From Candidatus Rifleibacteriota bacterium (GTDB taxonomy: Bacteria > Muiribacteriota > Ozemobacteria > Ozemobacterales > Ozemobacteraceae): a DNA stretch of 64,000 nt. The notes under the pieces were generated by a model. It searched no databases and had not been told where the DNA came from. It saw nothing but the letters and a program-made list of their open reading frames with translations. This document shows, one piece after another, positions 15,838 to 24,621 of this stretch. The stretch is taken from assembly GCA_015233565.1 (NCBI GenBank), contig JADFXM010000030.1:1-64000 (forward strand), written 5' to 3'. The position numbers and the translations under genes are program-made. Each line of letters starts with the position of its first letter. Positions within the stretch are counted from its first letter, which is position 1.

Positions 15838-16614
15838 ATGCCTACCACAAATCAACATTCTTCTTCTAATTCCCTTGTTCCGGTTGCCTTCGATGGTGAT
15901 ACTCTGTTTATCGCCGATCATAACGGTGAACCATTCACACCTTTGAAGCCAATATGTGAAGCACTGGGGTTGAGTTGGAAAAGACAACTAGAAAAACTTA
16001 GTTCCGATCGAGAAAGACGGGGTGTCCACCTTATGTATACCACCTCGCCAAGTGGCATCCAAAAGACGCTTTGCATCTCTGTCAGAAAACTTCCCGCGTT
16101 TCTCTATTCAATCAACGTTCTCAAAATCAAACCTGAGTTCCGTGCCAAGCTTGAACGCTACCAAACCGAGTGCGATGACGCCCTGTGGAATTTCTGGAGC
16201 AAAGGTTTTGCATCCAGAAGCGTGAGCGAACAGGCTCAAAACGTGCTTCCGCTTATTCAGCAGGCACAAACCGAATTGAAAACCCTGGCCTCTCAGGTCG
16301 ATATTCTGAAAGCCAACCTTCTGAAAAATAATCCACTCTGGGAAAAGATATATAAATGCCGACAAGCCGGATTGACACGGGATGAAATCACAAGAGTAAT
16401 CAAAAGAGGTCGAAGCGCAATAGATAGATCTGTCAAAAAAATGGTTGCTTGCGGCCTGATCAAATTCGAAAAAGGAGGAAAGAAGCTTCCATTTGCCAAG
16501 TCTTTCCAGCCTTCTTTGCCATTGTTTGACGCTGATTCAGTTTCAAATCTCACCGGCCGAGAGCAATCGTCCCGGCAATTCCAGATGGAAGCCTTCCAGA
16601 ATATCTTCGAATAA
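15838..16614 (+). CDS. phage antirepressor (P22_AR_N domain)
   Basis: 258 residues. The N-terminal domain VPVAFDGDTLFIADHNGEPF...KPICEALGLSWKRQ is the P22 antirepressor N-terminal type, followed by FRAKLERYQTECDDALWNFW. The C-terminal half has a coiled segment and a helix-turn-helix-like stretch (AGLTRDEITRVIKRGRSAI). Such proteins inactivate a phage repressor. Here the partner could be the S24 repressor of this phage or of a competitor. ATG with GGAGG 8 nt upstream. The leader contains the inverted repeat at 15712-15789, suggesting post-initiation control. Confidence 0.87.
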   Translation: MPTTNQHSSSNSLVPVAFDGDTLFIADHNGEPFTPLKPICEALGLSWKRQLEKLSSDRERRGVHLMYTTSPSGIQKTLCISVRKLPAFLYSINVLKIKPEFRAKLERYQTECDDALWNFWSKGFASRSVSEQAQNVLPLIQQAQTELKTLASQVDILKANLLKNNPLWEKIYKCRQAGLTRDEITRVIKRGRSAIDRSVKKMVACGLIKFEKGGKKLPFAKSFQPSLPLFDADSVSNLTGREQSSRQFQMEAFQNIFE

Positions 16615-16630
16615 ACGAAAGGACCATAAA

Positions 16631-16774
16631 ATGAAACAAGAAGCGCGTGATGATATTGAAAGAACCCTAAGTGCTCTTCGCGGTGTTGCCGATCTGGCTG
16701 TCCCTGATGGGCAAATGAACGCCCTTTCACGTGATCGGGTCGCGCACTTATTGAAATCCTGGCTGAACGAATAG
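16631..16774 (+). CDS. small phage protein (47 residues)
   Basis: ATG at 16631 with AAAGGA upstream, 17 nt after the antirepressor stop. Acidic, helical (ARDDIERTLSALRGVADLAVPDG). Not recognised. The gene is followed by an intrinsic terminator, so it closes the middle operon. Confidence 0.5.
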   Translation: MKQEARDDIERTLSALRGVADLAVPDGQMNALSRDRVAHLLKSWLNE

Positions 16775-16816
16775 AAGAAAAATTAAAAGCCGCTTAATCA
16801 GTTTTTAAAGACTTTT

Positions 16817-16850
16817 AAACCGTCGGTTAAAACCCGGCGGTTTTTGCTTT
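16817..16850 (+). terminator. intrinsic terminator of the middle operon
   Basis: 10-bp stem AAACCGTCGG (16817-16826) with CCGGCGGTTT (16834-16843), one G-U pair and a 7-nt loop. A T-rich tail follows (TTTTTGCTTTTT). Confidence 0.85.
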
Positions 16851-16869
16851 TTAGCGGTTTTTTTCCTGC

Positions 16870-16918
16870 TTTTTTAAGAAACGCTTCATTTGTAGAGGAA
16901 TGTCATAGAGCGTATTTT
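16870..16918 (+). promoter_or_regulatory. activator-dependent late promoter 1
   Basis: T6 followed by AAGAAACGCTTCATTTGT (16876-16893) and a -10-like TATTTT at 16913-16918, with no good -35. The same 24-nt block with the same spacing to its -10 occurs at 24526-24574. GAAACGCTTC is an imperfect palindrome placed where Mor/C proteins bind in Mu (overlapping -35). It drives the lysis and packaging operon starting at 16953. Confidence 0.75.
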
Positions 16919-16952
16919 AATCGTATCGCAAGCGTTAAAGAAAGGATAGATC

Positions 16953-17459
16953 ATGAGTGAAGAAAAAGTTCCGGAGTGGGCAAAGGGTATAAAACTTTCG
17001 AAGAATTTCAGTTTGTGGGAGTTGTGCCGGTCGGAAAAGCATCCCGATTTGGTGGAGGCGCCTTCATCAACTGTTCAATATTGGTTGCAATGGTGGGCTC
17101 AAGAAGCGCTTCAACCTCTACGTGATGAGATCGGCAAAATGCACATTGATTCCGGATACCGAAATCGCAAGCTTAACCGGGCAGTCGGAGGCGAGCTGGA
17201 GAGTAGTCATCAGGTAATCGTTACTGGAAAATTCAAAGCCGTTGCTACTGATATTGTTCCACTGGAAATAAATCTTGATGCTGCTTTTAGAGCCATAGCA
17301 AAATTGAAGACTCTTCCAATTCGCGGGGCCATCATCTATCCGAAACGTGGGTTCATTCACATCGACAGCAGAGACGGTGTAAGAACCTTCTGGATCTCAA
17401 CTGAACCAGGGAAATACCATTCGATTTCGTGCGAAGAAGCGCTTAAATTCAAAATATAA
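16953..17459 (+). CDS. endolysin, M15-type peptidase
   Basis: Zinc peptidase that cuts peptidoglycan cross-links at lysis. 168 residues. The Peptidase_M15 motifs are readable: GYRNRKLNRAVGGELESSHQ, with the SxHxxxxAxD-like Asp in VATDIV, and the C-terminal ligand in GFIHIDSR. No signal peptide, so it needs the holin encoded next. First gene after late promoter 1; ATG with AAAGGA upstream. Confidence 0.85.
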   Translation: MSEEKVPEWAKGIKLSKNFSLWELCRSEKHPDLVEAPSSTVQYWLQWWAQEALQPLRDEIGKMHIDSGYRNRKLNRAVGGELESSHQVIVTGKFKAVATDIVPLEINLDAAFRAIAKLKTLPIRGAIIYPKRGFIHIDSRDGVRTFWISTEPGKYHSISCEEALKFKI

Positions 17460-17468
17460 GGAGAAAAT

Positions 17469-17672
17469 ATGGAAAGCAAATCTTTCTGGACATCCAAAAC
17501 AATGTGGTTCAATTTTCTTTCAGGCGTGCTTTTGGTTCTGGACGCTAACCAGGGCATTGCAAAACACTTCCTGGGTGAGCAGGCTGGAACGGTTATCGCC
17601 GCTCTTGTTATAGCTGGTAATGCTTTTCTTCGAACACTGACCGTGCAGGCCATTGCGACTATCACAAAGTGA
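17469..17672 (+). CDS. putative holin
   Basis: 67 residues with two hydrophobic stretches (WFNFLSGVLLVLDA and TVIAALVIAGNAFLR) and a short charged start. The size, and its place right after the endolysin, fit a holin. ATG with AAGGAG upstream. Confidence 0.7.
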   Translation: MESKSFWTSKTMWFNFLSGVLLVLDANQGIAKHFLGEQAGTVIAALVIAGNAFLRTLTVQAIATITK

Positions 17673-17680
17673 GGATATAA

Positions 17681-17920
17681 ATGAAACTCTCATTGCAACC
17701 TCTTTTGAAAGCACTCGAACAAACCTTGTCCGCTGAGGTGATGAACAGGCTTAAAGCTCTGGCTATGTCACAACTCAACAAGACCCTACGCCCGAATGAA
17801 AAACGCCTTGTGGTCTTGAGCCGGATAAAGGAGGAATTCGGGAAACTTCCTGACGCTCCTTTAAATCTGGCTCTTGAAGCTATTTATAACGATTTCAAAC
17901 TCGATATTAAAGGAGGCTGA
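17681..17920 (+). CDS. small lysis-region protein, unknown
   Basis: 79 residues, helical, no membrane span, not recognised. It sits between the holin and a membrane coiled-coil protein, all in one run with 1-8 nt gaps. ATG with GAGGAT upstream. Confidence 0.55.
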   Translation: MKLSLQPLLKALEQTLSAEVMNRLKALAMSQLNKTLRPNEKRLVVLSRIKEEFGKLPDAPLNLALEAIYNDFKLDIKGG

Positions 17921-17921
17921 C

Positions 17922-18251
17922 ATGGACGCTACGACTATATCAATCGCAGTGACTATACTTCTTGCGTGGTCCGGCCTTTTGATCGGTATTATCAAATACC
18001 TTCTGGACCGGCAAAGTCGTTTGATGGACGAACAAATCAAGTTGCTTCGCGATGAGAACAGGAGTTTGAGGGAAGAACTCTCAAAGCTCAGAGAGCAGCT
18101 CCCGGAAAAATATGTGAGACAGGAAAGCTGCCATAATTGCCGGGAAGAGTTCCAAACCATGCTTGCAACCATTGATCAGCGGTTGTCGAATTTTTCTGAC
18201 AAACTTCTGAGCAAAATCGATGAATTCAGGAGTGAAATCTATGCTCGATGA
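17922..18251 (+). CDS. membrane coiled-coil protein, DUF2730/spanin-like
   Basis: 109 residues from ATG 17922, which has AAAGGAGG upstream; an open frame from 17874 is without ribosome site. One N-terminal span (IAVTILLAWSGLLIGIIKYLL) is followed by a coiled coil (LMDEQIKLLRDENRSLREELSKL). The layout matches DUF2730 proteins of Mu-like phages. A role in lysis (inner-membrane spanin-like) is inferred from position. A CHNC pair lies near residue 70. Confidence 0.65.
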   Translation: MDATTISIAVTILLAWSGLLIGIIKYLLDRQSRLMDEQIKLLRDENRSLREELSKLREQLPEKYVRQESCHNCREEFQTMLATIDQRLSNFSDKLLSKIDEFRSEIYAR

Positions 18252-18540
18252 TCTCGACACAATGAATAAAAACCTGCTTCGAGGCAGGATTTTAAAAGCT
18301 CTTCATGTGGTAGGAAGACTTGGAGCGGCAGAAAGCCTCGTTCGAAAATCACTGAATGCTGCCGGTTTTACCGTTCTTCCTGGTGAACTGCGAAACCAAC
18401 TGAATTATTTGCAAGAAAAGGGGCTCATTACAATTCAGGACCCGGAAAGGGAAACGTGGGTTCTTCATATTTCTCCAGCCGGCACAGACGTTATCGAAAA
18501 AAACGTTAAAGCACCTCCTGGAATTGAGCTTGACAAATGA
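18241..18540 (+). CDS. Mu gp26-like winged-helix protein
   Basis: 99 residues from ATG 18241 (AGGAG upstream), overlapping the previous gene by 11 nt. It contains a winged-helix-like segment (LRNQLNYLQEKGLITIQD followed by a beta hairpin). Mu gp26 lies at the same place, between lysis genes and terminase. Function unknown; a DNA-binding or packaging helper is possible. Confidence 0.65.
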   Translation: MLDDLDTMNKNLLRGRILKALHVVGRLGAAESLVRKSLNAAGFTVLPGELRNQLNYLQEKGLITIQDPERETWVLHISPAGTDVIEKNVKAPPGIELDK

Positions 18541-19058
18541 GTCCACGAAGAAACACGGTTTGCGAACTTCCGAAGGATGTCCGAGAATGGCTTGATAAAG
18601 CCCTTTTCGAGAACAACTTTTCGGAATACCAGGCTTTGTCGAAAGCGCTTGAGGAAAAGGGATTCTCCATTTCCAAAAGTGCTATTCATCGTTATGGGAG
18701 CAAACTCGAAGAGATGACAGCCAAGCTGAAGGCTGCCACTGAAACCGCGAAGTCATTCGTCGAAGCGTGCCCGGATGATCTTGGAACGATGAACGAAGCC
18801 TTGACTCGACTTGTCCAGGAGAAAGCTTTCGACATTTTGGTAAAAATGGAAGAGCCTGGTGAAATCAACTTCGCGGATCTGGGCCATATGATTTCAACTT
18901 TAAGCAGATCCAGCATTAAAGTGAAGCAATACATGGCTGAAGTGAAGTCCAAAACCGAACAAGCCGCGAAAGTGGTTATTGAAAAAGTCTCCAAGGGCGG
19001 ACTGTCAGCGGAAACTATTGCCACAATTGAAAGAGAAATACTGGGAATCGCAAGATGA
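18537..19058 (+). CDS. terminase small subunit-like, Mu gp27 (DUF3486)
   Basis: 173 residues. The N-terminus (LPKDVREWLDKALFENNFSEYQALSKALEEKGF) with SISKSAIHRYGSKLEE is the DUF3486 signature and contains a helix-turn-helix. It would recognise the phage end and start headful packaging. Overlaps both neighbours by four bases. Confidence 0.88.
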   Translation: MSPRRNTVCELPKDVREWLDKALFENNFSEYQALSKALEEKGFSISKSAIHRYGSKLEEMTAKLKAATETAKSFVEACPDDLGTMNEALTRLVQEKAFDILVKMEEPGEINFADLGHMISTLSRSSIKVKQYMAEVKSKTEQAAKVVIEKVSKGGLSAETIATIEREILGIAR

Positions 19059-20386
19059 ATTATTTCCTGCCATACCAGAAACGCTGGATAGAAGACCGAT
19101 CAAAACTCAAGATCGTCGAAAAATCCAGACGTATCGGTATGACATACGCGCAAAGTTACGAGGATGTTGCTGACGCGGCTCGGGCAGATGACCCGCTTGA
19201 TGTCTGGTTTTCCTCGGCTGACGAAAGCGCTGCGAGGGAATATATTCGTTATTGCAATCTCTGGACGCAGGTTTTAAAAGTTGCCTCCACGGATTTGGGA
19301 GAAGTTGTCATTGATTCAGACGATGATATCAAGGCTTTCGTTATTGAGTTTGCATCGGGAAAGCGTATCAATGCGCTTTCAAGCAATCCGAAAGCCTTCC
19401 GTTCAAAAGGTGGAAAACTGATTCTCGACGAGTTTGCTTTTCATCCACAGCCGGAAGAAATGTGGAAAGCCGCTTTCCCGGTTATCACCTGGGGTTTTCC
19501 TGCAAGAATACTTTCGACTTACAATGGCAAGGGCAACCGCTATTACCGAATGGTGGAAGAGGCAAAAAAACCTGATTCCAAATGGAAGCTTCACACTATT
19601 ACAATTGAAGATGCCGTTAGAGAAGGTCTTGCTGACCGCATCACAAAACGGAAGTTAACAGATGAAGAACGGTTGGAATGGCTTTCCGATTTGAAAAAGG
19701 AAGTCCGAGACGATGATGCATGGAATCAGGAATACATGTGTATTCCAGTTGATGAGGCAAGCGCCTGGCTGCCGTGGGATCTGATTGCATCATGCGAATC
19801 GAAAGATGCCGGCATTCCAGGTTTCTATACTGGCGGGCCTTGTTTTCTGGGAATGGATATAGCTCGAAGGCGGGATTTAACAATCATCTGGGTAGATGAA
19901 CTGGTCGGTGATGTGTTTTGGACACGCGAAGTTGTGCGTTTGTCCAGGGCAAGTTTCGCCGAACAAGACGCCGCTCTGGAGCGGATTATGAACAAATATT
20001 ATATCGTGCGCGGGTGCATGGATCAAACGGGAATAGGTGAAAAACCAGTCGAAGACGCCCAGCGCAAATACGGCAGCAGGATCGAAGGGGTTCTTTTCAA
20101 CGGTCCAGTGAAACAGGAGCTTGCAACGGGTCTCAAGCGAAGATATGAAGATAGGCAAGTCAGAACGCCGGTTGACGAAGCAATTCGAAATGCTCATCAT
20201 GCGGTTAAAAAAGTAATGACTGCTGCTGGCAATCCACGTTTTGATGCAGAGAGAACGGAGGCCGGTCATGCTGACGAATTCTGGGCTCATGCTCTCTCTG
20301 TTCACGCAGGTTCAAAACCGGTTGGGAATTATGAATTCAAACTTGCCGGTATTCCAAGAGTTTCATCAAGAATGGGTGGGTGGTAA
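19055..20386 (+). CDS. terminase large subunit, Mu gp28-like
   Basis: DNA-packaging motor ATPase and nuclease. 443 residues. The adenine/Walker region is YFLPYQKRWIEDRSKLKIVEKSRRIGMTYA, with the deviant Walker A KSRRIGMT. Walker B is KLILDEFAFH. The RNase H-like nuclease starts at FLGMDIARRRDLT (Asp) with CMDQTGIGEKP as the second acidic site and a late Asp/His cluster (AGHADEFWA). Confidence 0.95.
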   Translation: MNYFLPYQKRWIEDRSKLKIVEKSRRIGMTYAQSYEDVADAARADDPLDVWFSSADESAAREYIRYCNLWTQVLKVASTDLGEVVIDSDDDIKAFVIEFASGKRINALSSNPKAFRSKGGKLILDEFAFHPQPEEMWKAAFPVITWGFPARILSTYNGKGNRYYRMVEEAKKPDSKWKLHTITIEDAVREGLADRITKRKLTDEERLEWLSDLKKEVRDDDAWNQEYMCIPVDEASAWLPWDLIASCESKDAGIPGFYTGGPCFLGMDIARRRDLTIIWVDELVGDVFWTREVVRLSRASFAEQDAALERIMNKYYIVRGCMDQTGIGEKPVEDAQRKYGSRIEGVLFNGPVKQELATGLKRRYEDRQVRTPVDEAIRNAHHAVKKVMTAAGNPRFDAERTEAGHADEFWAHALSVHAGSKPVGNYEFKLAGIPRVSSRMGGW

Positions 20387-20389
20387 ACA

Positions 20390-21946
20390 ATGATTGTTAA
20401 GGATAAACGCAGTTCTTCAGGGGAAAAAGCGAAGCTTCCCGCGCAGTATGATCAGGAAATAGCCAGCATTCAAAAGGATATTACGCGCACTTTCGGCGGT
20501 AATTTCCTGAAAAATCAAGACCCGACTCTTGTATCAAGAGGCCAGGGGAAGGGACTTCTGATTTATGATGAAATTCAAAAAGATTGCCATGCTTATGCTG
20601 TTCTTCAGAAGCGCAAACTTGCGGTTGTCTCACGACCGTGGCAGGTAGATGCAGGTGGCGAAAATCCTGCTGACGTTGAGGCTGCCGCCGAGGTCAGAAG
20701 GCAGCTTGACAATTTGAATTTTGACTTTGCATCTTATTGTCTGCTTGGCTCAGTCCTGAAGGGTTTTGCCGTTGCTGAAATCATCTGGGAAGTCGTTGAA
20801 AATAAGATCATAGCTTCCAAAATCAAACCAAAAAATCAAAGACGTTTCGTTTTCGACCTTGATGGAAAGCTGAAACTACTTACTCCGAATAATCAAATGG
20901 ACGGCGAAGAATTGCCGGACAATAAGTTTATCGTTCACCGAAATGGTTCAGAAGAGGATGATCTTTATGGCCTTGGTTTAGGATCAAAGCTTTACTGGCC
21001 GACTCTTTTCAAACACGAAGGAATCACTTTCTGGTTAGCTTTTACAGAAAAGTTCGGTTCTCCAACTGCCATTGGAAAATATGATGCATCAGCAAGTTTG
21101 GCTCAACAAAACAAACTTATGGCCGCCCTTCGGGGAATCCAGCAGGACGCTGGAATAATCATCCCGAAGGACATGGAAATTTCACTCCTTGAAGGGCAAA
21201 AATATGGTTCTATAAATACATATGAAGACCTCTGTCGGTATATGGATGAATTGATTTCCGAGGCTGTTTTAGGTGAAACCGGTTCGACAAATCAAAGTGG
21301 TGGTAGTGGCAGTCGCGCACGAGATCAGGTGGGCAATGAGGTCAGGTTGGAAATAGCCGTGGCCGATTCTGATTTACTGAGTCAGACTTATAATTCAACG
21401 TTGGTTAAGTGGATCACGGACTACAATTTTCCCGGGGCAGCCTATCCAAAAGTTTGGCGCAATTTCAAAGAGTCGGAAGATTCAAATACTTTGGCTACTC
21501 GTGACAAAAGCCTTACTGAAACTGGCGTCAAATTCACCAAGAAATATTATACGAAACAATACAATCTTGAAGATGATGATTTCGAAATCGTAGTTACGCC
21601 GTCCAAATCATCAGTGCCAAGTTCTTTGGACAATCAAAATGTTGCCCAGTTTGGAGAACCTGTAACAGTTCCGGGTGATGAAAAAAATGCTTTGGATATC
21701 GAGACTATTCTGGAAAAGAATTCTGACAGACTGGCTTCTGAGTGGCAGAAACTTTTGGGTGATCGGGTCAGTGAGCTTCTCGCAATGCTTGAGGAAACAA
21801 AGGATTTCGATACTTTCGAAAAGAATATGACTGAGCTTCTGGTCGGGCCACCTCCGAAAGAATTGTCTGAAAGTCTGAATCGTGCAATGCTGGTTTCGAA
21901 TCTTCTGGGACGTTTGAAAATTCAACAATCCCGTCAGGAAGGGTGA
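20390..21946 (+). CDS. portal protein, Mu gp29-like (DUF935)
   Basis: 518 residues. Typical DUF935 segments: DEIQKDCHAYAVLQKRKLAV, SRPWQVDAGG, FVIHRNG-like IVHRNGSEEDDLYGLGLG, and GETGSTNQSGGSGSRARDQVG. Forms the dodecameric ring at the capsid vertex through which DNA passes. Overlaps the MuF gene (ATGA-type overlap at 21943). Confidence 0.93.
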   Translation: MIVKDKRSSSGEKAKLPAQYDQEIASIQKDITRTFGGNFLKNQDPTLVSRGQGKGLLIYDEIQKDCHAYAVLQKRKLAVVSRPWQVDAGGENPADVEAAAEVRRQLDNLNFDFASYCLLGSVLKGFAVAEIIWEVVENKIIASKIKPKNQRRFVFDLDGKLKLLTPNNQMDGEELPDNKFIVHRNGSEEDDLYGLGLGSKLYWPTLFKHEGITFWLAFTEKFGSPTAIGKYDASASLAQQNKLMAALRGIQQDAGIIIPKDMEISLLEGQKYGSINTYEDLCRYMDELISEAVLGETGSTNQSGGSGSRARDQVGNEVRLEIAVADSDLLSQTYNSTLVKWITDYNFPGAAYPKVWRNFKESEDSNTLATRDKSLTETGVKFTKKYYTKQYNLEDDDFEIVVTPSKSSVPSSLDNQNVAQFGEPVTVPGDEKNALDIETILEKNSDRLASEWQKLLGDRVSELLAMLEETKDFDTFEKNMTELLVGPPPKELSESLNRAMLVSNLLGRLKIQQSRQEG

Positions 21947-23385
21947 AACCATTGCCATCTGAGTCTGATCTTTTCAATCCATCGTTTGAATTGCCTCCTG
22001 AAAAGGCTCTTGAATTCTTTATTAACAAAGGGCTGAAGGAGACTTTTTCTTATCTGGATATGATGCACGATGCGCACAGCACATCGTTCACCGTGGCAAA
22101 AATGCTTGATATGGATCTTTTGAACGATGTTAAAAAAGCAATGACAAAGGTCATGGCAGAGGGACAAACCTTCAAGAAGTTTGCAGACGAACTGATTCCA
22201 ATATTGGTTTCAAAAGGCTGGTGGGGCAAAGGCAAGATGGTTGATCCGGTGACTGGTGAAGAGAAAGATGTCCAGCTTGGAAGCGTGCGAAGATTGAAAA
22301 CCGTTTTTCTGACAAACATGAGAGCTTCTTTAATGGCCGGTCAATGGGCAGATATTCAGGAAAACAAAAGGATGTTCCCCTATCTGATGTATGACGCAGT
22401 AAAGGACAATCGCACGCGCCCGCAGCACCGCGCATGGGACGGGCTTGTCCTCGAAGTCGATGATCCCTGGTGGAAAACACATTACCCGCCAAACGGCTGG
22501 AATTGCCGTTGTGACGTGATTCAGATGAACCAGCGTATGCTGGAAAAACAAAGTGCGTTTGAAAATAAAAAAGATCCCAATAACCCCATCAAGTCAGGGC
22601 CGGATAAGGCCCCGAATGAACAGTTGGTTCCATGGAAAAACCCCCGCACAGGTGAAACGATAATGGTTCCTCAGGGGATTGACCCGGCATTTGCCTATAA
22701 CGTGGGGGAATCGCAAGCGAAACATTTGAATCAAACGTTTGAAGAGAAGGCGAAAGAAACAGAAAAAGAGTTTAAACTTCCTGAAAACGCCATTCAACTC
22801 CCAGAAGCAGGTAAGCCAGGTAAGTCAGGAAAAGATAATTCCGATTATGAAAATATCATTAAGACTGTTTTACCAAAAACTAAAGTCGATTTAAATGGAG
22901 TAGACCCGAAGGCCTCCGAAGCAATTGTGAATTCAATTATCAAAGCGAAAAGCAGTCATCATGAATTGGAAGAAATTGAAAGTATTAAAGTTGGGGATCT
23001 AACCAAGGAAAAAGGTTATGCCCAGACTAAAGGCAAAAAAGTTACGCTGGATAAAGAAGCATTTTCGGATTACGAAAAACTCTTGAAGGAAATTAAAAAA
23101 TCTGTGAAAGCAGGAGAAATTCCGGAGGGTTGCGGTAATGTTGAATATATAATTGATCATGAGCTCGGACATATATTGACGAACTTAAAGAAATTGAGCC
23201 ATAATGCTGAAGTTATAAATTATTTTTATAAGAATGTGCAAAACATAAGAACGGGACTATCGAAATATGCCGGGAAGTATGTTGGACAACGCGGGGTTAA
23301 TGAATTTTTGGCTGAAGCTTTTGCTGAACTACAGAATAATCTGACTCCACGTGGGATTGCAGCTTTTATGAAAAAATGGTTCTAG
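21943..23385 (+). CDS. MuF minor head protein with C-terminal zincin domain
   Basis: 480 residues. Residues 1-230 are a SPP1 gp7/Mu gp30-type head morphogenesis domain (AVKDNRTRPQHRAWDGLVLE, YPPNGWNCRCDV). After a Lys/Pro-rich linker (about 250-300) the C-terminus is a different domain. It has a metalloprotease motif HELGH (H406, E407, H410) and a downstream NEFLAEAFAE that could give the third ligand. Family knowledge: phage MuF proteins often carry variable C-terminal toxin domains that are delivered with the virion. It is read as a candidate MuF toxin, not proven. Confidence 0.85.
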   Translation: MKPLPSESDLFNPSFELPPEKALEFFINKGLKETFSYLDMMHDAHSTSFTVAKMLDMDLLNDVKKAMTKVMAEGQTFKKFADELIPILVSKGWWGKGKMVDPVTGEEKDVQLGSVRRLKTVFLTNMRASLMAGQWADIQENKRMFPYLMYDAVKDNRTRPQHRAWDGLVLEVDDPWWKTHYPPNGWNCRCDVIQMNQRMLEKQSAFENKKDPNNPIKSGPDKAPNEQLVPWKNPRTGETIMVPQGIDPAFAYNVGESQAKHLNQTFEEKAKETEKEFKLPENAIQLPEAGKPGKSGKDNSDYENIIKTVLPKTKVDLNGVDPKASEAIVNSIIKAKSSHHELEEIESIKVGDLTKEKGYAQTKGKKVTLDKEAFSDYEKLLKEIKKSVKAGEIPEGCGNVEYIIDHELGHILTNLKKLSHNAEVINYFYKNVQNIRTGLSKYAGKYVGQRGVNEFLAEAFAELQNNLTPRGIAAFMKKWF

Positions 23386-23395
23386 TGAGGTAATA

Positions 23396-23668
23396 ATGAG
23401 CGCTTCAGATGAACAAACTTATGTGTTTTATAAGTCGCATCCTTCCAAGCATTCCTGCCGATTTTGTAAACATCTTCATCACGAGCCGATGACAGCACAT
23501 GAATTGTTAGTCTGTGATGCCTTTCCAAATGGAATTCCAGAAGAAATTCTTGGACTACAATTTGATCACATTAACCCTCATCCAGGTGATAATGGAATTC
23601 AATATGAGCCTCGTTCTTTGAGCGGAATGAAAGCGATATTTCGAAAATGGAAAAATCCAACGGAATAA
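23396..23668 (+). CDS. small conserved protein next to MuF toxin candidate
   Basis: 90 residues. It has Cys/His-rich CRFCKHLHHE and the motif CDAFPNGIPEEILGLQFDH...PGDNGIQYE, a pattern common in small phage proteins near head-morphogenesis genes. Ten bases after muF, overlapping gpG by 22 nt. It could be the partner or immunity of the zincin domain or a head-completion factor. Confidence 0.6.
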   Translation: MSASDEQTYVFYKSHPSKHSCRFCKHLHHEPMTAHELLVCDAFPNGIPEEILGLQFDHINPHPGDNGIQYEPRSLSGMKAIFRKWKNPTE

Positions 23669-24222
23669 AAATAGACGTAGATGATAAAGAGGTCAGGGAA
23701 TATTTAAAGCTTCTTGAGCAGAAGCTTAGTAATCTCGGCCCGCCCTTTAAAGCCATTGCAACCTATCTACGGAACTCAACCAAGTTAAGATTTACTAACC
23801 AGGCCGGGCCTGACGGCGCAATGTGGCCGACAAGCAAACGTGCTTCTAAAGATAAAGGGGAGAGGGAAGATAAGGGACAAACCCTTGTTGATACAGGAAG
23901 ACTGCGATCAAGTATAACCTCAAAAACCAGCGTTAATCAAATCGAGAACATTGAAAAAACATCGATAGAATTTGGTACAAATGTTATCTATGCCGCTATG
24001 ATGCAGTATGGGTGTGCTAAAGGCAAATACAGCAAAACCATTAAAGTAAAACAATTCAAGCGAAGAAAGGCAGGCAAAAAGCGAAGAACGTTAACAGTCA
24101 AAGAGCATGACCGCAGGGCCGTTATTCCTTGGGGCAATATTCCGCCACGCCCATTTCTCGGTATCAACAAAGACGATGCCGATGAAATTCTTAACTTAAT
24201 GAATGATTTTATTTCAACCTGA
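23647..24222 (+). CDS. virion morphogenesis protein, Mu gpG-like
   Basis: 191 residues. Typical signature: LRFTNQAGPDGAMWPTSKRASKDKG, then LVDTGRLRSSIT, then YAAMMQYGCAKG and a C-terminal IPPRPFLGI. In Mu, G is a head-tail connection factor. It closes late operon 1, with an intrinsic terminator about 230 nt downstream. The stretch 24223-24454 is AT-rich and shows no gene. Confidence 0.9.
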   Translation: MEKSNGIKIDVDDKEVREYLKLLEQKLSNLGPPFKAIATYLRNSTKLRFTNQAGPDGAMWPTSKRASKDKGEREDKGQTLVDTGRLRSSITSKTSVNQIENIEKTSIEFGTNVIYAAMMQYGCAKGKYSKTIKVKQFKRRKAGKKRRTLTVKEHDRRAVIPWGNIPPRPFLGINKDDADEILNLMNDFIST

Positions 24223-24454
24223 GAATTATCTCAAAGTCTTTTCCCGTCTGCCTTTCTTTCACTTTTTCCAAAAAAGCAAGCATTTAAATGGTGCACAAGC
24301 GTCTAATTTTGCCCCAAATGTATCAAACCCCTAAACCCACCCCCTAAATAAAAATTAAATGGGTATTAAATGGGTTCCAGGGTAATTTTTTCTTTTCCCC
24401 AAATTCATAATTTTTTCTAAAAATTCATATTAAAATTTTTAGAGGAGGGGTCTG

Positions 24455-24497
24455 GGGAACCTCCTTTTAATAAAAAGGGGGTTCCCTAGGCTTTTTT
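24455..24497 (+). terminator. intrinsic terminator after late operon 1
   Basis: A long stem, GGGAACC...AAGGAG-type left arm (24455-24469) with right arm ending GGGGGTTCCC at 24486, and a 3-5 nt loop. CTTTTTT (24491-24497) follows. Confidence 0.8.
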
Positions 24498-24525
24498 CTT
24501 ATTTTTTTTCTCTCCATTTTTTATG

Positions 24526-24574
24526 TTTTTTAAGAAACGCTTCATTTGTTAGCGCCTGAATTAACGCTTATTAT
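24526..24574 (+). promoter_or_regulatory. activator-dependent late promoter 2
   Basis: T6 plus AAGAAACGCTTCATTTGT (24532-24549) and TATTAT at 24569-24574, with the -10 at exactly the same distance (37 nt) as in late promoter 1. No consensus -35. It drives the capsid and tail operon from 24622. Confidence 0.75.
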
Positions 24575-24621
24575 GAACCTGCAATTGAAGTTAAAACCAA
24601 CTGAAATGGAGGAATAAAGCG

